Below the pieces are notes generated by a model that was not told the origin of the DNA, did no database searches, and saw only the letters and a program-made list of their open reading frames with translations. From Pseudomonadota bacterium (GTDB lineage Bacteria; Pseudomonadota; Gammaproteobacteria; Burkholderiales; Burkholderiaceae_C), in assembly GCA_023460715.1 (NCBI GenBank), contig JAEWPH010000218.1:1-24098 (forward strand): a stretch of 24,098 nt of DNA. Direction: 5' to 3'. The position numbers and the translations under genes were made by a program. Numbering within the stretch: position 1 is the stretch's first letter; the number at the start of each line of letters is the position of its first letter. This document shows, piece after piece, positions 6,624 to 15,202 of the stretch.

Positions 6624-8540
6624 TCACCCCTCGACGATCATGCGGGAGCGCATTTCCAGGTGCAGTGCATGGCAGAAGTGCGTGCAGTAGCACCAGTACA
6701 CGCCGGGCTTGTCGGCGATGAAGGTCACCGAGGCGGTCTCCAGCGGGTTCACGATGAAGTTGACGTTGTGCTTCGGGATGGCGAAGCCGTGCGTCAGGTC
6801 CTCGATCTTGTCGAGGTTGGTCAGGATGATGGTGACCTCGTCGCCCTTCTTCACGCGGAAGTCGCGCAGGCTGAAGGCCGGCGCCTGCGAAGTGATCTTC
6901 ACCGTGACCTTCTTGCCGTTGCGCGTGACGCCGCTTTCCTTCGGGTCCTTGACCGCGTTGGGGAAGTCGTCCAGCGCGTACACCTGCTTGGGCCGCAGCA
7001 TGTCGCGCTTCATGATGATGAAGTCGTGCGGCTCGCCGCGCGCGGGGTGCTCGGACAACAGCGCCATCTTCTCGCCCGAGATGTCGATCAGCTGTTCGTT
7101 CTCGGCGTGCAGCGGGCCCACCGGCAGGTAGCGGTCCTTGGAGAACTTGCAGCCCACCGACAGGTACTTGCCATCCGCGGCGATGGTCTCGGAGTGCGAC
7201 GCGTTGACGTGGCCGGGCTGGTACTGCACGTCGATGCGGTCGACCACGTACTTGGCGCTCTTGTCGCCGGCGTGGAACTTGATGGCCGCGTCCACGTTCC
7301 ACTTGACCACCTGGCTGTCGAGGAACAGCGTGGTGTAGGCGTTGCCGCGGCCGTCGAAGGCGGTGTGCAGCGGGCCCAGGCCCACTTCCACCTCGGCCAC
7401 GATGGCGTCGTCGAGCTTCTCCTGCTTGCCGTCGAACCAGTCGAGCACCTTGGCCAGTTCGATCACCGTGCAGGTGGGCGAGAGCTTGCCCGCGCAGATG
7501 AAGTACTTCTGGTCGGGGCTGGCGTTCACGCCGTGCGGGTTCTTGGGCACGCTCACATAGGCGGTCAGCGCGGTCTTGGGGTCCTTGTTGGCATCTCGCG
7601 TGCCGTCCACCACCGGCACCTTGGAGCTGCCGTAGGTCTTGAACTTGCCGGCCTTCACGGCCTCTTCGATGCGCGCCACGTTGAAGAACAGGCAGGCGTC
7701 GCGCTCGGCGGACATCATGTCCTCGTACGTCACGCCGCCTTCGGTGTTGTACTGGTTGGTGGCCGCCAGCTTGCCGTCGTACGAGGTGGCCGTCAGGTCG
7801 CAGTTGCCGTCGATCAGCACCTGCCAGCGCACTTCCATGCTCTCGGCGTCCACGCAGGTGAACATGCTGCGGTAGGCCTCGGGCTTGTCGATGTCCTTGC
7901 CGTCATTGGGCAGCGGAATATGGAACTCGGCGCCGCAGAACACGCGCGTGGTGTAGTTGATCGCCGGGTCGACCGGGTCGCGCTTGTCCGGGAAGATGCC
8001 GTGGAAGCCCTGCACGTTGGGCAGCTCGGTGATCTTGTCGCAGATGAAGTAGTCCAGGCGGATGCGGGCGATGCGCGAATTGATCTTGTCGTTGATCCAG
8101 ATGTAGCGGCCGTCGTAGTTGCCGTCCTTGTACGAGGCATGGGTGTGGTGCGTGTCCGCCACCGTATAGCGCAGCTGGCCGTTGGGCTGCGTGCCCATGA
8201 TCTTCTTGGACTCGTTGGTGATGCCCCAGCCCACCAGCGCATCCGGCACGAAACACGGAATGCGCAGCAGCTCGCGGCCGGAAGGCAGACCCAGCACGCG
8301 CAGATCGCCGGTGTGGCCGCCGCTCCAGAAGCCGTAGTACGTGTCCAGCTCACCCGGCTTGGGGTGCACGCTGTCACCCGCATGCGCACCGCTGGCCGCA
8401 GGCGCCGGTGCGGCGGCGGGCGCCGCGCCGGGCTTTTCGGTGCATCCCATCACGCCCGCGATCCCCGCCAGGGCGGCGGTGTTGATGAACGATCGACGGC
8501 CCAGACCGGCGGTCGGTTCGGTGTTGCTTGCTTGTTTCAT
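6624..8540 (-). CDS. nosZ: NosZ, nitrous oxide reductase (clade I, Tat-exported)
   Basis: 638 residues. NosZ reduces N2O to N2 in the periplasm using CuZ (4Cu:2S) and CuA. The N-terminus has a Tat signal, LGRRSFINTAALAG, with the arginine pair at residues 15-16; this and the full-length clade I family match give the assignment. CuZ-region histidines are visible in DTHHTHASY, GPLHTAFDG, PHGVNASPDQ, PGHVNASHSE and EPHDF. The C-terminal cupredoxin domain has THGF and the CuA loop C619-T-H621-F-C623-H-A-L-H627-L-E-M630. The residue at 621, normally Trp (a backbone ligand) in the sequences I recall, is His here, and there is an extra Cys617. The start at 8540 has no strong Shine-Dalgarno but directly precedes the Tat signal. 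nosZ leads the operon and lies before nosR, not after it. Confidence 0.97.
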   Translation of the reverse strand: MKQASNTEPTAGLGRRSFINTAALAGIAGVMGCTEKPGAAPAAAPAPAASGAHAGDSVHPKPGELDTYYGFWSGGHTGDLRVLGLPSGRELLRIPCFVPDALVGWGITNESKKIMGTQPNGQLRYTVADTHHTHASYKDGNYDGRYIWINDKINSRIARIRLDYFICDKITELPNVQGFHGIFPDKRDPVDPAINYTTRVFCGAEFHIPLPNDGKDIDKPEAYRSMFTCVDAESMEVRWQVLIDGNCDLTATSYDGKLAATNQYNTEGGVTYEDMMSAERDACLFFNVARIEEAVKAGKFKTYGSSKVPVVDGTRDANKDPKTALTAYVSVPKNPHGVNASPDQKYFICAGKLSPTCTVIELAKVLDWFDGKQEKLDDAIVAEVEVGLGPLHTAFDGRGNAYTTLFLDSQVVKWNVDAAIKFHAGDKSAKYVVDRIDVQYQPGHVNASHSETIAADGKYLSVGCKFSKDRYLPVGPLHAENEQLIDISGEKMALLSEHPARGEPHDFIIMKRDMLRPKQVYALDDFPNAVKDPKESGVTRNGKKVTVKITSQAPAFSLRDFRVKKGDEVTIILTNLDKIEDLTHGFAIPKHNVNFIVNPLETASVTFIADKPGVYWCYCTHFCHALHLEMRSRMIVEG

Positions 8541-8614
8541 ATGCTTTGTTGCGTAGTGAGGTTGGCGGCCTGATGGACCGGCGCACCGCGTGGAACTGCA
8601 GCCCAGACGGTGAC

Positions 8615-8659
8615 CGAATGTTCACCGCGCAGGCCCGCGGCCACATTGATTCATCTCAA
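8615..8659 (-). promoter_or_regulatory. Candidate FNR/Dnr-type promoter of nosZ
   Basis: TTGATTCATCTCAA at 8646-8659 matches the FNR-family consensus TTGAT-N4-ATCAA at 9 of 10 positions. If the box is centred at -41.5 for nosZ, the -10 should be near 8621, where the minus strand reads TGAACATTCG, and the start near 8611. This would give a leader of about 70 bases. The same box faces the cytochrome and apbE genes on the other side, where I see only a poor -10 (CACACT near 8682). FNR, Anr and Dnr use similar sites and cannot be separated by eye. Confidence 0.65.
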
Positions 8660-8765
8660 ATGTCTATTTAACAAAGCGGCACACACTTCGCTCCGAAGCT
8701 GCACGGTTTCCCCGCAGCCGCCGCAGCCCGCTGGCGGCCCGTCGCAGCGCAAGGAAAGACGCCCC

Positions 8766-9161
8766 ATGATGATGAAAACCGCCCTGTCCGTGGCCCTGTG
8801 CACCACCGTCCTGCTCGCCGCCTGCGGCAAGAACGACGCCCCGTCCGCCCCCGCCCCCGCGGCCACGCCCGTCGCCGCGGCCCCGGCAGCGCCCGCAGCC
8901 CCGGAGAACACCCTGGGCAAGTCCATCTACGGCAAGACCTGCGCGATGTGCCACGCCGCCGGCGTGGCGGGCGCTCCGAAGCCGGGTGACAAGGCCGACT
9001 GGGGCCCACGCGTCGCCCAGGGCAAGGAGACGCTGTACAAGCACGCACTCGAAGGCTTCACCGGCGCCAAGGGCATGATGCCGGCCCGTGGCGGCGGCAC
9101 CTCGCTGAGCGACGACGAGGTCAAGGCGGCCGTGGACTTCATGGCAGACCAGTCGGTCTGA
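8766..9161 (+). CDS. c5-like monoheme cytochrome c, lipoprotein
   Basis: 131 residues. It begins MMMK, then a short signal and lipobox LLAAC with Cys20, so it should be anchored in a membrane facing the periplasm. A Pro/Ala-rich linker (about 24-46) leads to one class I cytochrome domain: heme site CAMCH (C59, C62, H63) and a GMMP segment (about 103-106) giving the Met ligand. The order GKSIYGKTCAMCH ... KADWGPRV ... GMMPARGG ... LSDDEVKAAVDFM is typical of cytochrome c5. AAGGAAAG lies 8 bases before the start. It is divergent from nosZ and followed after 9 bases by apbE/nosX, so it is a plausible electron carrier for NosZ or NosR. The partner is inferred from position; the heme family is clear. 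Confidence 0.88.
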   Translation: MMMKTALSVALCTTVLLAACGKNDAPSAPAPAATPVAAAPAAPAAPENTLGKSIYGKTCAMCHAAGVAGAPKPGDKADWGPRVAQGKETLYKHALEGFTGAKGMMPARGGGTSLSDDEVKAAVDFMADQSV

Positions 9162-9170
9162 CGCTGGACG

Positions 9171-10274
9171 ATGGCGCCCTCGCACAGCCACCAGCCCCTG
9201 CCCGCGCGCCGCCCCGTCGCGGGCGTCACGCGCCGGCGCGTTCTGATGGCCGCCCCGCTGCTGGCCGTCGCGGCGCACGGCAGGGGCGCGCAGGCCAGCC
9301 CTGCCCCGGTGCGCAGCAGCCTGGCGCTGATGGGCACCCGCGTGGATATCGTGGTCGATCCTTCCAACGGACTGAGCACGCTGCACGCACAGCAGGCCAT
9401 CGACGCAGCGCAGGCCACCATGCGCGGACGGGCTGCGCTGATGAGCCGCTACGACCCGGCCAGCGCCGTCTCCCGCATCAATGCCCTGGCCGGTCGCCGC
9501 GCCGTGCCTGTGCCGCCTGCGCTCATGGACGTGCTGCGCACCGCGCAGGCGCTGGCCGTCTTCACCGACGGGGCCTTCGACATCACCGTCGGCGCACTCA
9601 GCGCCTGGCATTTCGACGGCACGGCGCAGCGCCCGCCCCGCCCCGCCGTGGTCCGCGCCCAGCGGGCCCGAGTGCGTGCCGGGGCGCTGCAGCTCGATGC
9701 GCAGGCCGGCACCGCCTTTCTGCCGGAGCCCGGCATGGCGATCGACCTGGGAGGCGTGGCCAAACTGCCCATCCTCGCCGCGGGACTGGAGACGCTGCGC
9801 CGCCACGGCGTCCAGCACGCGCTGGTCAACGGCGGCGGCGACGTGCTGGTGGCCGGCTTGTCGCAAGGGCGGCCCTGGCGCATCGGCCTGCGTGACCCCT
9901 TGCAGCCCGAGCGGCTGCTCGGCACGGTCTCCCTGGCGCAGGGCGGCGTGGTCGCCTCCTCGGGCGATTACGAGCGGTACTTCTGGTACGAAGGCCGGCG
10001 CCTGCACCACATCCTGGACCCGCACACGGGCTATCCCACCACCGGCCTGCACGGCGTGGCCCTGGTGGCCGCGGGGGTCGGCGAAGTCAACGGCCTGGGC
10101 GCTGCGGCCATGGTCAAGGGCGCGGCCGATGCACAGGCGATGCTGGCGCAGCGCCCCGGCATCCAGGCGCTCATGGTCGGTGCGGGCGGGCTCTGGTCCA
10201 CACCCGGACTGCAGGACGTGCGCGGGCACGGCGCGCACTTCACGCTGCAGGACGGCAGGCTGCGGGCTGCTTGA
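9171..10274 (+). CDS. nosX: FAD:protein FMN transferase, ApbE/NosX type
   Basis: 367 residues. ApbE proteins hydrolyse FAD and attach FMN to a Thr/Ser of target proteins in the periplasm; the NosX branch serves NosR. A Tat-type leader TRRRVLMAAPLLAVAAHG (about 20-37) indicates folded export. Family motifs are present: LMGTRVDIV, FDITVGALSAWHFDG, AIDLGGVAKLPILAAGLETL, then HALVNGGGDVLVAG (NGGGD where I expect NAGGD), then ASSGDYERYF and HILDPHTGYPT. The predicted substrate, the SGATVTV site of NosR, is encoded in the same window, which supports the NosX role. It follows the c5-like cytochrome by 9 bases, so they are probably co-transcribed, and it converges on nirE. The ribosome-binding site is weak. 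The symbol is assigned from family plus context. Confidence 0.88.
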   Translation: MAPSHSHQPLPARRPVAGVTRRRVLMAAPLLAVAAHGRGAQASPAPVRSSLALMGTRVDIVVDPSNGLSTLHAQQAIDAAQATMRGRAALMSRYDPASAVSRINALAGRRAVPVPPALMDVLRTAQALAVFTDGAFDITVGALSAWHFDGTAQRPPRPAVVRAQRARVRAGALQLDAQAGTAFLPEPGMAIDLGGVAKLPILAAGLETLRRHGVQHALVNGGGDVLVAGLSQGRPWRIGLRDPLQPERLLGTVSLAQGGVVASSGDYERYFWYEGRRLHHILDPHTGYPTTGLHGVALVAAGVGEVNGLGAAAMVKGAADAQAMLAQRPGIQALMVGAGGLWSTPGLQDVRGHGAHFTLQDGRLRAA

Positions 10275-10395
10275 TCGGAACGCGCCATCAGGCGCACCGC
10301 TTGCGGCGGCAGCGCCGGCCCTCCCCCCCTTTTTCCGGAGTGCCTCCCCGCTGCAGGCTCGGGCCGCTGTGCAGACCGCGCCCCCACCGCTTCGC

Positions 10396-11262
10396 TCAAT
10401 GCCGGGGCTGGCGGTCGGGATGCAGTGGCCAGGGCATGCCCATCAACGGCGCCAGCACCGGTGCGGCAGGCTGCAGCTGGGCATGCAGCGACACCACCTC
10501 GCCCACCACGATGAGCGCCGGCGTCTGCACGCCCTGGTCGCGCGCGCACTGCGGCAGCGATTGCAGCGTGCCGACGATGCAGCGCTGCGTGGGCAGCGTG
10601 GCGCGCTCCACGATCGCCGCGGGCGTGCTGGCCGGCAGGCCGTGTGCCACCAGTTGCTCGCAGATCTGCGCCAGCGCGGCCACGCCCATGTAGATCACCA
10701 CCGTCTGGCGCGGCCGGGCCAGCAGCTCCCAGTCCAGGCCCGCCTCCTGGCCGTCGCGCAGATGGCCCGTGGCAAAGACGAGCGTGGCCGCGTGGTCACG
10801 GTGCGTGAGCGGAATGCCCGCGCTGGCGGCCGCCCCCTGCGCCGCGGTGATGCCCGGGATCACCTCGAAGTCGATGCCCGACGCCGCAAGCGCCTGGGCC
10901 TCCTCGCCGCCACGGCCGAAGATGTAGCCGTCACCGCCCTTCAGGCGCACCAGGCTGCGGCCGTTGCGGGCCAGGCGCAGCATCAGGTCGATGATGGCCT
11001 CCTGCGACAGCGTGTGGCGCGCGGACTGTTTGCCCACGTAGACCAGGTCGGCGTCCTCGGCCACGTGGCGCAGCACCTCCGGACTGACCAGGTGGTCGTA
11101 CAGCACCAGGCGCGCGAAACGCAGCGCCTTGGCGGCCTTGAGCGTGAGCAGCTCCGGATCGCCCGGGCCGGCCCCCACGAGGGTGACGCGGCCCGGCTTG
11201 CGCGGCGCGCCCGAGGGGCCGCCCGGTCCGTGGAACCACCGCGCGTCTTCCATGAAGCTCAT
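10396..11262 (-). CDS. nirE: NirE, uroporphyrinogen-III C-methyltransferase for heme d1 synthesis
   Basis: 288 residues. The enzyme methylates uroporphyrinogen III twice with S-adenosylmethionine to give precorrin-2, the first committed step toward siroheme and heme d1. Motifs: VGAGPGDPELLTLKA (29-43), LVRLKGGDGYIFGRGGEE, VIPGITAAQGAAASAGIPLTHRD, FATGHL and AIVERATLPTQR, all typical of SUMT/CobA. There is no fused CysG dehydrogenase-chelatase domain. The start at 11262 is preceded by AAGAGGAG at 5 bases; longer in-frame starts lack such a site. A short Pro/Gly-rich N-terminus (7-26) precedes the domain. It is transcribed away from nirS, so the promoter palindrome at 11324-11345 may serve both. 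A general siroheme or cobalamin role cannot be excluded, but position favours NirE. Confidence 0.9.
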   Translation of the reverse strand: MSFMEDARWFHGPGGPSGAPRKPGRVTLVGAGPGDPELLTLKAAKALRFARLVLYDHLVSPEVLRHVAEDADLVYVGKQSARHTLSQEAIIDLMLRLARNGRSLVRLKGGDGYIFGRGGEEAQALAASGIDFEVIPGITAAQGAAASAGIPLTHRDHAATLVFATGHLRDGQEAGLDWELLARPRQTVVIYMGVAALAQICEQLVAHGLPASTPAAIVERATLPTQRCIVGTLQSLPQCARDQGVQTPALIVVGEVVSLHAQLQPAAPVLAPLMGMPWPLHPDRQPRH

Positions 11263-11296
11263 ACCGACTCCTCTTGCTGGCTGTGTGGGGATGGTG

Positions 11297-13197
<1,901 letters not shown>

Positions 13198-13210
13198 CGC
13201 GGCCGGGCCG

Positions 13211-13239
13211 GGCAGCGGGCGCCCCAGGGGTCCGCTGCC
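13211..13239 (+). other. Intercistronic stem-loop after nirS
   Basis: GGCAGCGG (13211-13218) pairs perfectly with CCGCTGCC (13232-13239), with a G-U pair and a C-G pair extending inward and a G-U outward. It begins 14 bases after the nirS stop. No T-run follows, so it is more likely an RNA stabiliser or partial attenuator than a full terminator. It could keep nirS mRNA above that of the cofactor genes downstream. Confidence 0.5.
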
Positions 13240-13271
13240 TGGAATCCATCCATCCCCACAGGAGAAGCTCC

Positions 13272-13586
13272 ATGATCTGCAAGACCCTCATGCTCGCCGC
13301 GGCCCTGGCCGTGGCCAGCGCACCGGCGCTCGCCGCCGGCCCTGAAGACGCCATGAACAAGGCCGGCTGCATGGCCTGCCATTCCAAGGACAAGAAGCTC
13401 GTCGGCCCGTCGTTCAAGGACATCGCCGCCAAGTACAAGGGCCAGGACGTGACCGCCAAGCTCATGGAGAAGGTCCGCAAGGGCGGCTCCGGCAGCTTCG
13501 GCCCCATCCCCATGGCCCCGAACGGCCCCGACAAGATCAGCGACGCCGACCTGAAGGCCGCGGTCGAATCCATCCTCAAGTCCTGA
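13272..13586 (+). CDS. nirM: NirM, cytochrome c551/c552-type electron donor to nitrite reductase
   Basis: 104 residues. It is a small periplasmic monoheme cytochrome that delivers electrons to NirS. The signal peptide MICKTLMLAAALAVASAPALA (1-21) is followed by a mature domain of about 83 residues. The heme site is CMACH (C33, C36, H37), followed by the family stretch DKKLVGPSFKDIAAKYKG, and the sixth ligand is Met81 in GPIPMAPN. The C-terminus DADLKAAVESILKS is the usual last helix of cytochrome c551. GGAG sits 7 bases before the ATG. It lies between nirS and nirC, as in other nirSMC clusters. Identification is firm. The physiological split between this protein, NirC and the c5-like lipoprotein as donors is not visible from sequence. 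Confidence 0.93.
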   Translation: MICKTLMLAAALAVASAPALAAGPEDAMNKAGCMACHSKDKKLVGPSFKDIAAKYKGQDVTAKLMEKVRKGGSGSFGPIPMAPNGPDKISDADLKAAVESILKS

Positions 13587-13608
13587 GCGCGGACCGGAGC
13601 CCTGCCCC

Positions 13609-13983
13609 ATGCTGCGCCGCCTGCCGCTCCCGACCTGCCTGGGCACCATCCTGGCCTGGGCGGCCTGCGCTGCGCTGGCGGGGCCGGCCACCGGCCCGGT
13701 GCCCAGCCCGGCGCGCCAGGCGGAACTGGTGCGCATGGTGCGCCAGGACTGCGGCTCCTGCCATGGCATGCGGCTCACCGGCGGCCTGGGCCCGGCCCTG
13801 ACGGGCGACGCCCTCGCAGGCAAGCCGCAGGCATCGCTGGCGGCCACCATCGTCCACGGCCGGCCCGGCACGGCCATGCCGGGCTGGCGCGCCCTGCTGC
13901 TGGACGAGGCCGAAGCCGACTGGATCGCCGCGCAGCTGCTGTCCGGCTTTCCCGAAGAAACCCTCTGGAGACCCACCCCATGA
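13609..13983 (+). CDS. nirC: NirC, periplasmic monoheme c-type cytochrome
   Basis: 124 residues. NirC (cytochrome c55X) is a small cytochrome found in nirS operons; it can donate electrons to NirS and has been linked to completion of NirS maturation. A signal peptide (about 1-25, LPTCLGTILAWAACAALA) is followed by VRMVRQDCGSCHGMRLTGGLGP with the heme site C48-G-S-C51-H52. The sixth ligand is probably the Met in RPGTAMPGWRALL. The Gly-rich GLGPALTGDALAGKP and the pattern HGRPGTAMPGW are shared with the N-terminal cytochrome domain of NirN downstream, which suggests common ancestry. The stop overlaps the nirF start (ATGA), so translation is coupled. I did not see a strong Shine-Dalgarno, but the start lies 22 bases after nirM and no better one is present. 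Confidence 0.88.
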   Translation: MLRRLPLPTCLGTILAWAACAALAGPATGPVPSPARQAELVRMVRQDCGSCHGMRLTGGLGPALTGDALAGKPQASLAATIVHGRPGTAMPGWRALLLDEAEADWIAAQLLSGFPEETLWRPTP

Positions 13984-15200
13984 ACCCGACCCTCCCCCGG
14001 CGTGCCTGGCTGGCCCTGGCGGCCGCGGCCCCCGTACTGGCCAGCGGCTGTGCCGCGGCGCCGGCCCCCGCAGCGGCAGGCGATGCGCCCGCCATCCGGG
14101 GCACGGGCGACCTGGGCCTCGTCATCGAACGCGCCCGCGGCACGGTGGCTATCGTCGACACCAGCCGGCGCGAGGTGCTGGCCGAGGTCGCGGGCCTGGG
14201 CGACCTGTCGCACGCCAGCGCCGTGTTCTCGCGCGACGCACGGTATGCCTACGTCTTCGGCCGCGACGGCGGCCTCACCCAGGTCGACCTGCTGCGCCAG
14301 TGCATCACCCAGCGCACCGTGCAGGCCGGCAACTCCATCGGCGGCGCCATCAGTGCCGACGGCACGCTGGTGGCCGTGCAGAACTATGCGCCCGGCGGCG
14401 TGAAGGTGTTCGACGCCCGAACGCTGCAATTGCTGGCCGATCTGCCGGCGGAACACGCCCCGGGCCAGCGCTCACGCGTGGTGGGCCTGGTCGATCTGCC
14501 GGGCCGCCGCTTCGCCTACAGCCTGTTCGACGGCAACGCCATCTGGCTGGCCGACTGCAGCGAGCCCACCCGCCCGCGCGTCACGCGCCTGGAGCACATC
14601 GGCCGCAGCCCGTACGACGCGCTGGTCACACCCGATGGCCGCCACTACATCGCCGGCCTGTTCGGCGAGGACGGCCTGGCCCTGGTCGACCTGTGGGCGC
14701 CGCAGCCCACGGCGCGGCGCATCCTGGCCGGCTACGGGCGCGGCGAGCAGCCGCTGCCCGTCTACAAGATGCCACACCTGCGCGGCTGGGCCGTCGCCGG
14801 CCGCCATGCCTACCTGCCCGCCATCGGCCGGCACGAGGTGCTGGTGGTGGACACCGCCACCTGGCAGGAGGTCGGCCGCATCCCCGTGGCAGGGCAGCCG
14901 GTGTTCGTCATGGCCCGGCCCGACGGCCGCCAGGTCTGGGTGAACTTCGCCGTACCCGACTACGACCGCGTGCAGGTCATCGACACGCCCAGCCAGTCCG
15001 TCGTCGCCACGCTGCGGCCCGGCAAGGCCGTGATGCACATGGAATTCACCCCGCGCGGTGAGTCGCTCTGGCTCAGCTGCCGGGACGACCACCGCGTCTG
15101 CGTGTTCGACACGCAAAGCCTGCAGCAGCAGGCCACCCTCGCCCTCGACGCCCCCAGCGGCATCTTCTTCACCGCCCGCGCACACCGGATGGGACTGTGA
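13980..15200 (+). CDS. nirF: NirF, heme d1 biosynthesis beta-propeller protein
   Basis: 406 residues. NirF acts in the late part of heme d1 synthesis at the periplasmic side of the membrane and resembles the d1 domain of NirS without the heme c part. The N-terminus PRRAWLALAAAAPVLASGC combines a twin-arginine-like pair with a lipobox and Cys24, so it is probably a lipoprotein. The rest is a propeller with repeated blades such as RGTVAIVDTSRREVLAEV, RYAYVFGRDGGLTQVDL, GVKVFDARTLQLLADLP, HEVLVVDTATWQEVGRI and DRVQVIDTPSQSVVATL. YKMPHLRGWAVAGRHAYLPAIGRHEV and KAVMHMEFTPRGESLWLS are strongly NirF-like. The start overlaps the nirC stop by 4 bp. The end abuts nirDL, whose GTG/ATG choice overlaps or just follows the nirF stop. 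Confidence 0.93.
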   Translation: MNPTLPRRAWLALAAAAPVLASGCAAAPAPAAAGDAPAIRGTGDLGLVIERARGTVAIVDTSRREVLAEVAGLGDLSHASAVFSRDARYAYVFGRDGGLTQVDLLRQCITQRTVQAGNSIGGAISADGTLVAVQNYAPGGVKVFDARTLQLLADLPAEHAPGQRSRVVGLVDLPGRRFAYSLFDGNAIWLADCSEPTRPRVTRLEHIGRSPYDALVTPDGRHYIAGLFGEDGLALVDLWAPQPTARRILAGYGRGEQPLPVYKMPHLRGWAVAGRHAYLPAIGRHEVLVVDTATWQEVGRIPVAGQPVFVMARPDGRQVWVNFAVPDYDRVQVIDTPSQSVVATLRPGKAVMHMEFTPRGESLWLSCRDDHRVCVFDTQSLQQQATLALDAPSGIFFTARAHRMGL

Positions 15201-15202
15201 CC

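Noticed and set aside
4751..6721. Forward open frame of 656 codons opposite nosR
   Set aside because: Antisense shadow; no recognisable motif and it crosses the repeat and the nosZ-nosR spacer.
6441..8573. Forward open frame of 710 codons opposite nosZ
   Set aside because: Compositional shadow of nosZ; no coherent domain, low-complexity Val/His/Ala/Asp pattern.
8686..8698. Small dyad CTTCG-CTC-CGAAG in the cytochrome leader
   Set aside because: Only 5 bp of stem, easily expected by chance; no regulatory site recognised.
10282..10336. Possible terminator between the convergent apbE and nirE ends
   Set aside because: Short dyads (GCGCC-ATCA-GGCGC; GGCGC...GCGCC) exist, but the only T-run is 13 bases away from the stem, so a terminator is not supported.
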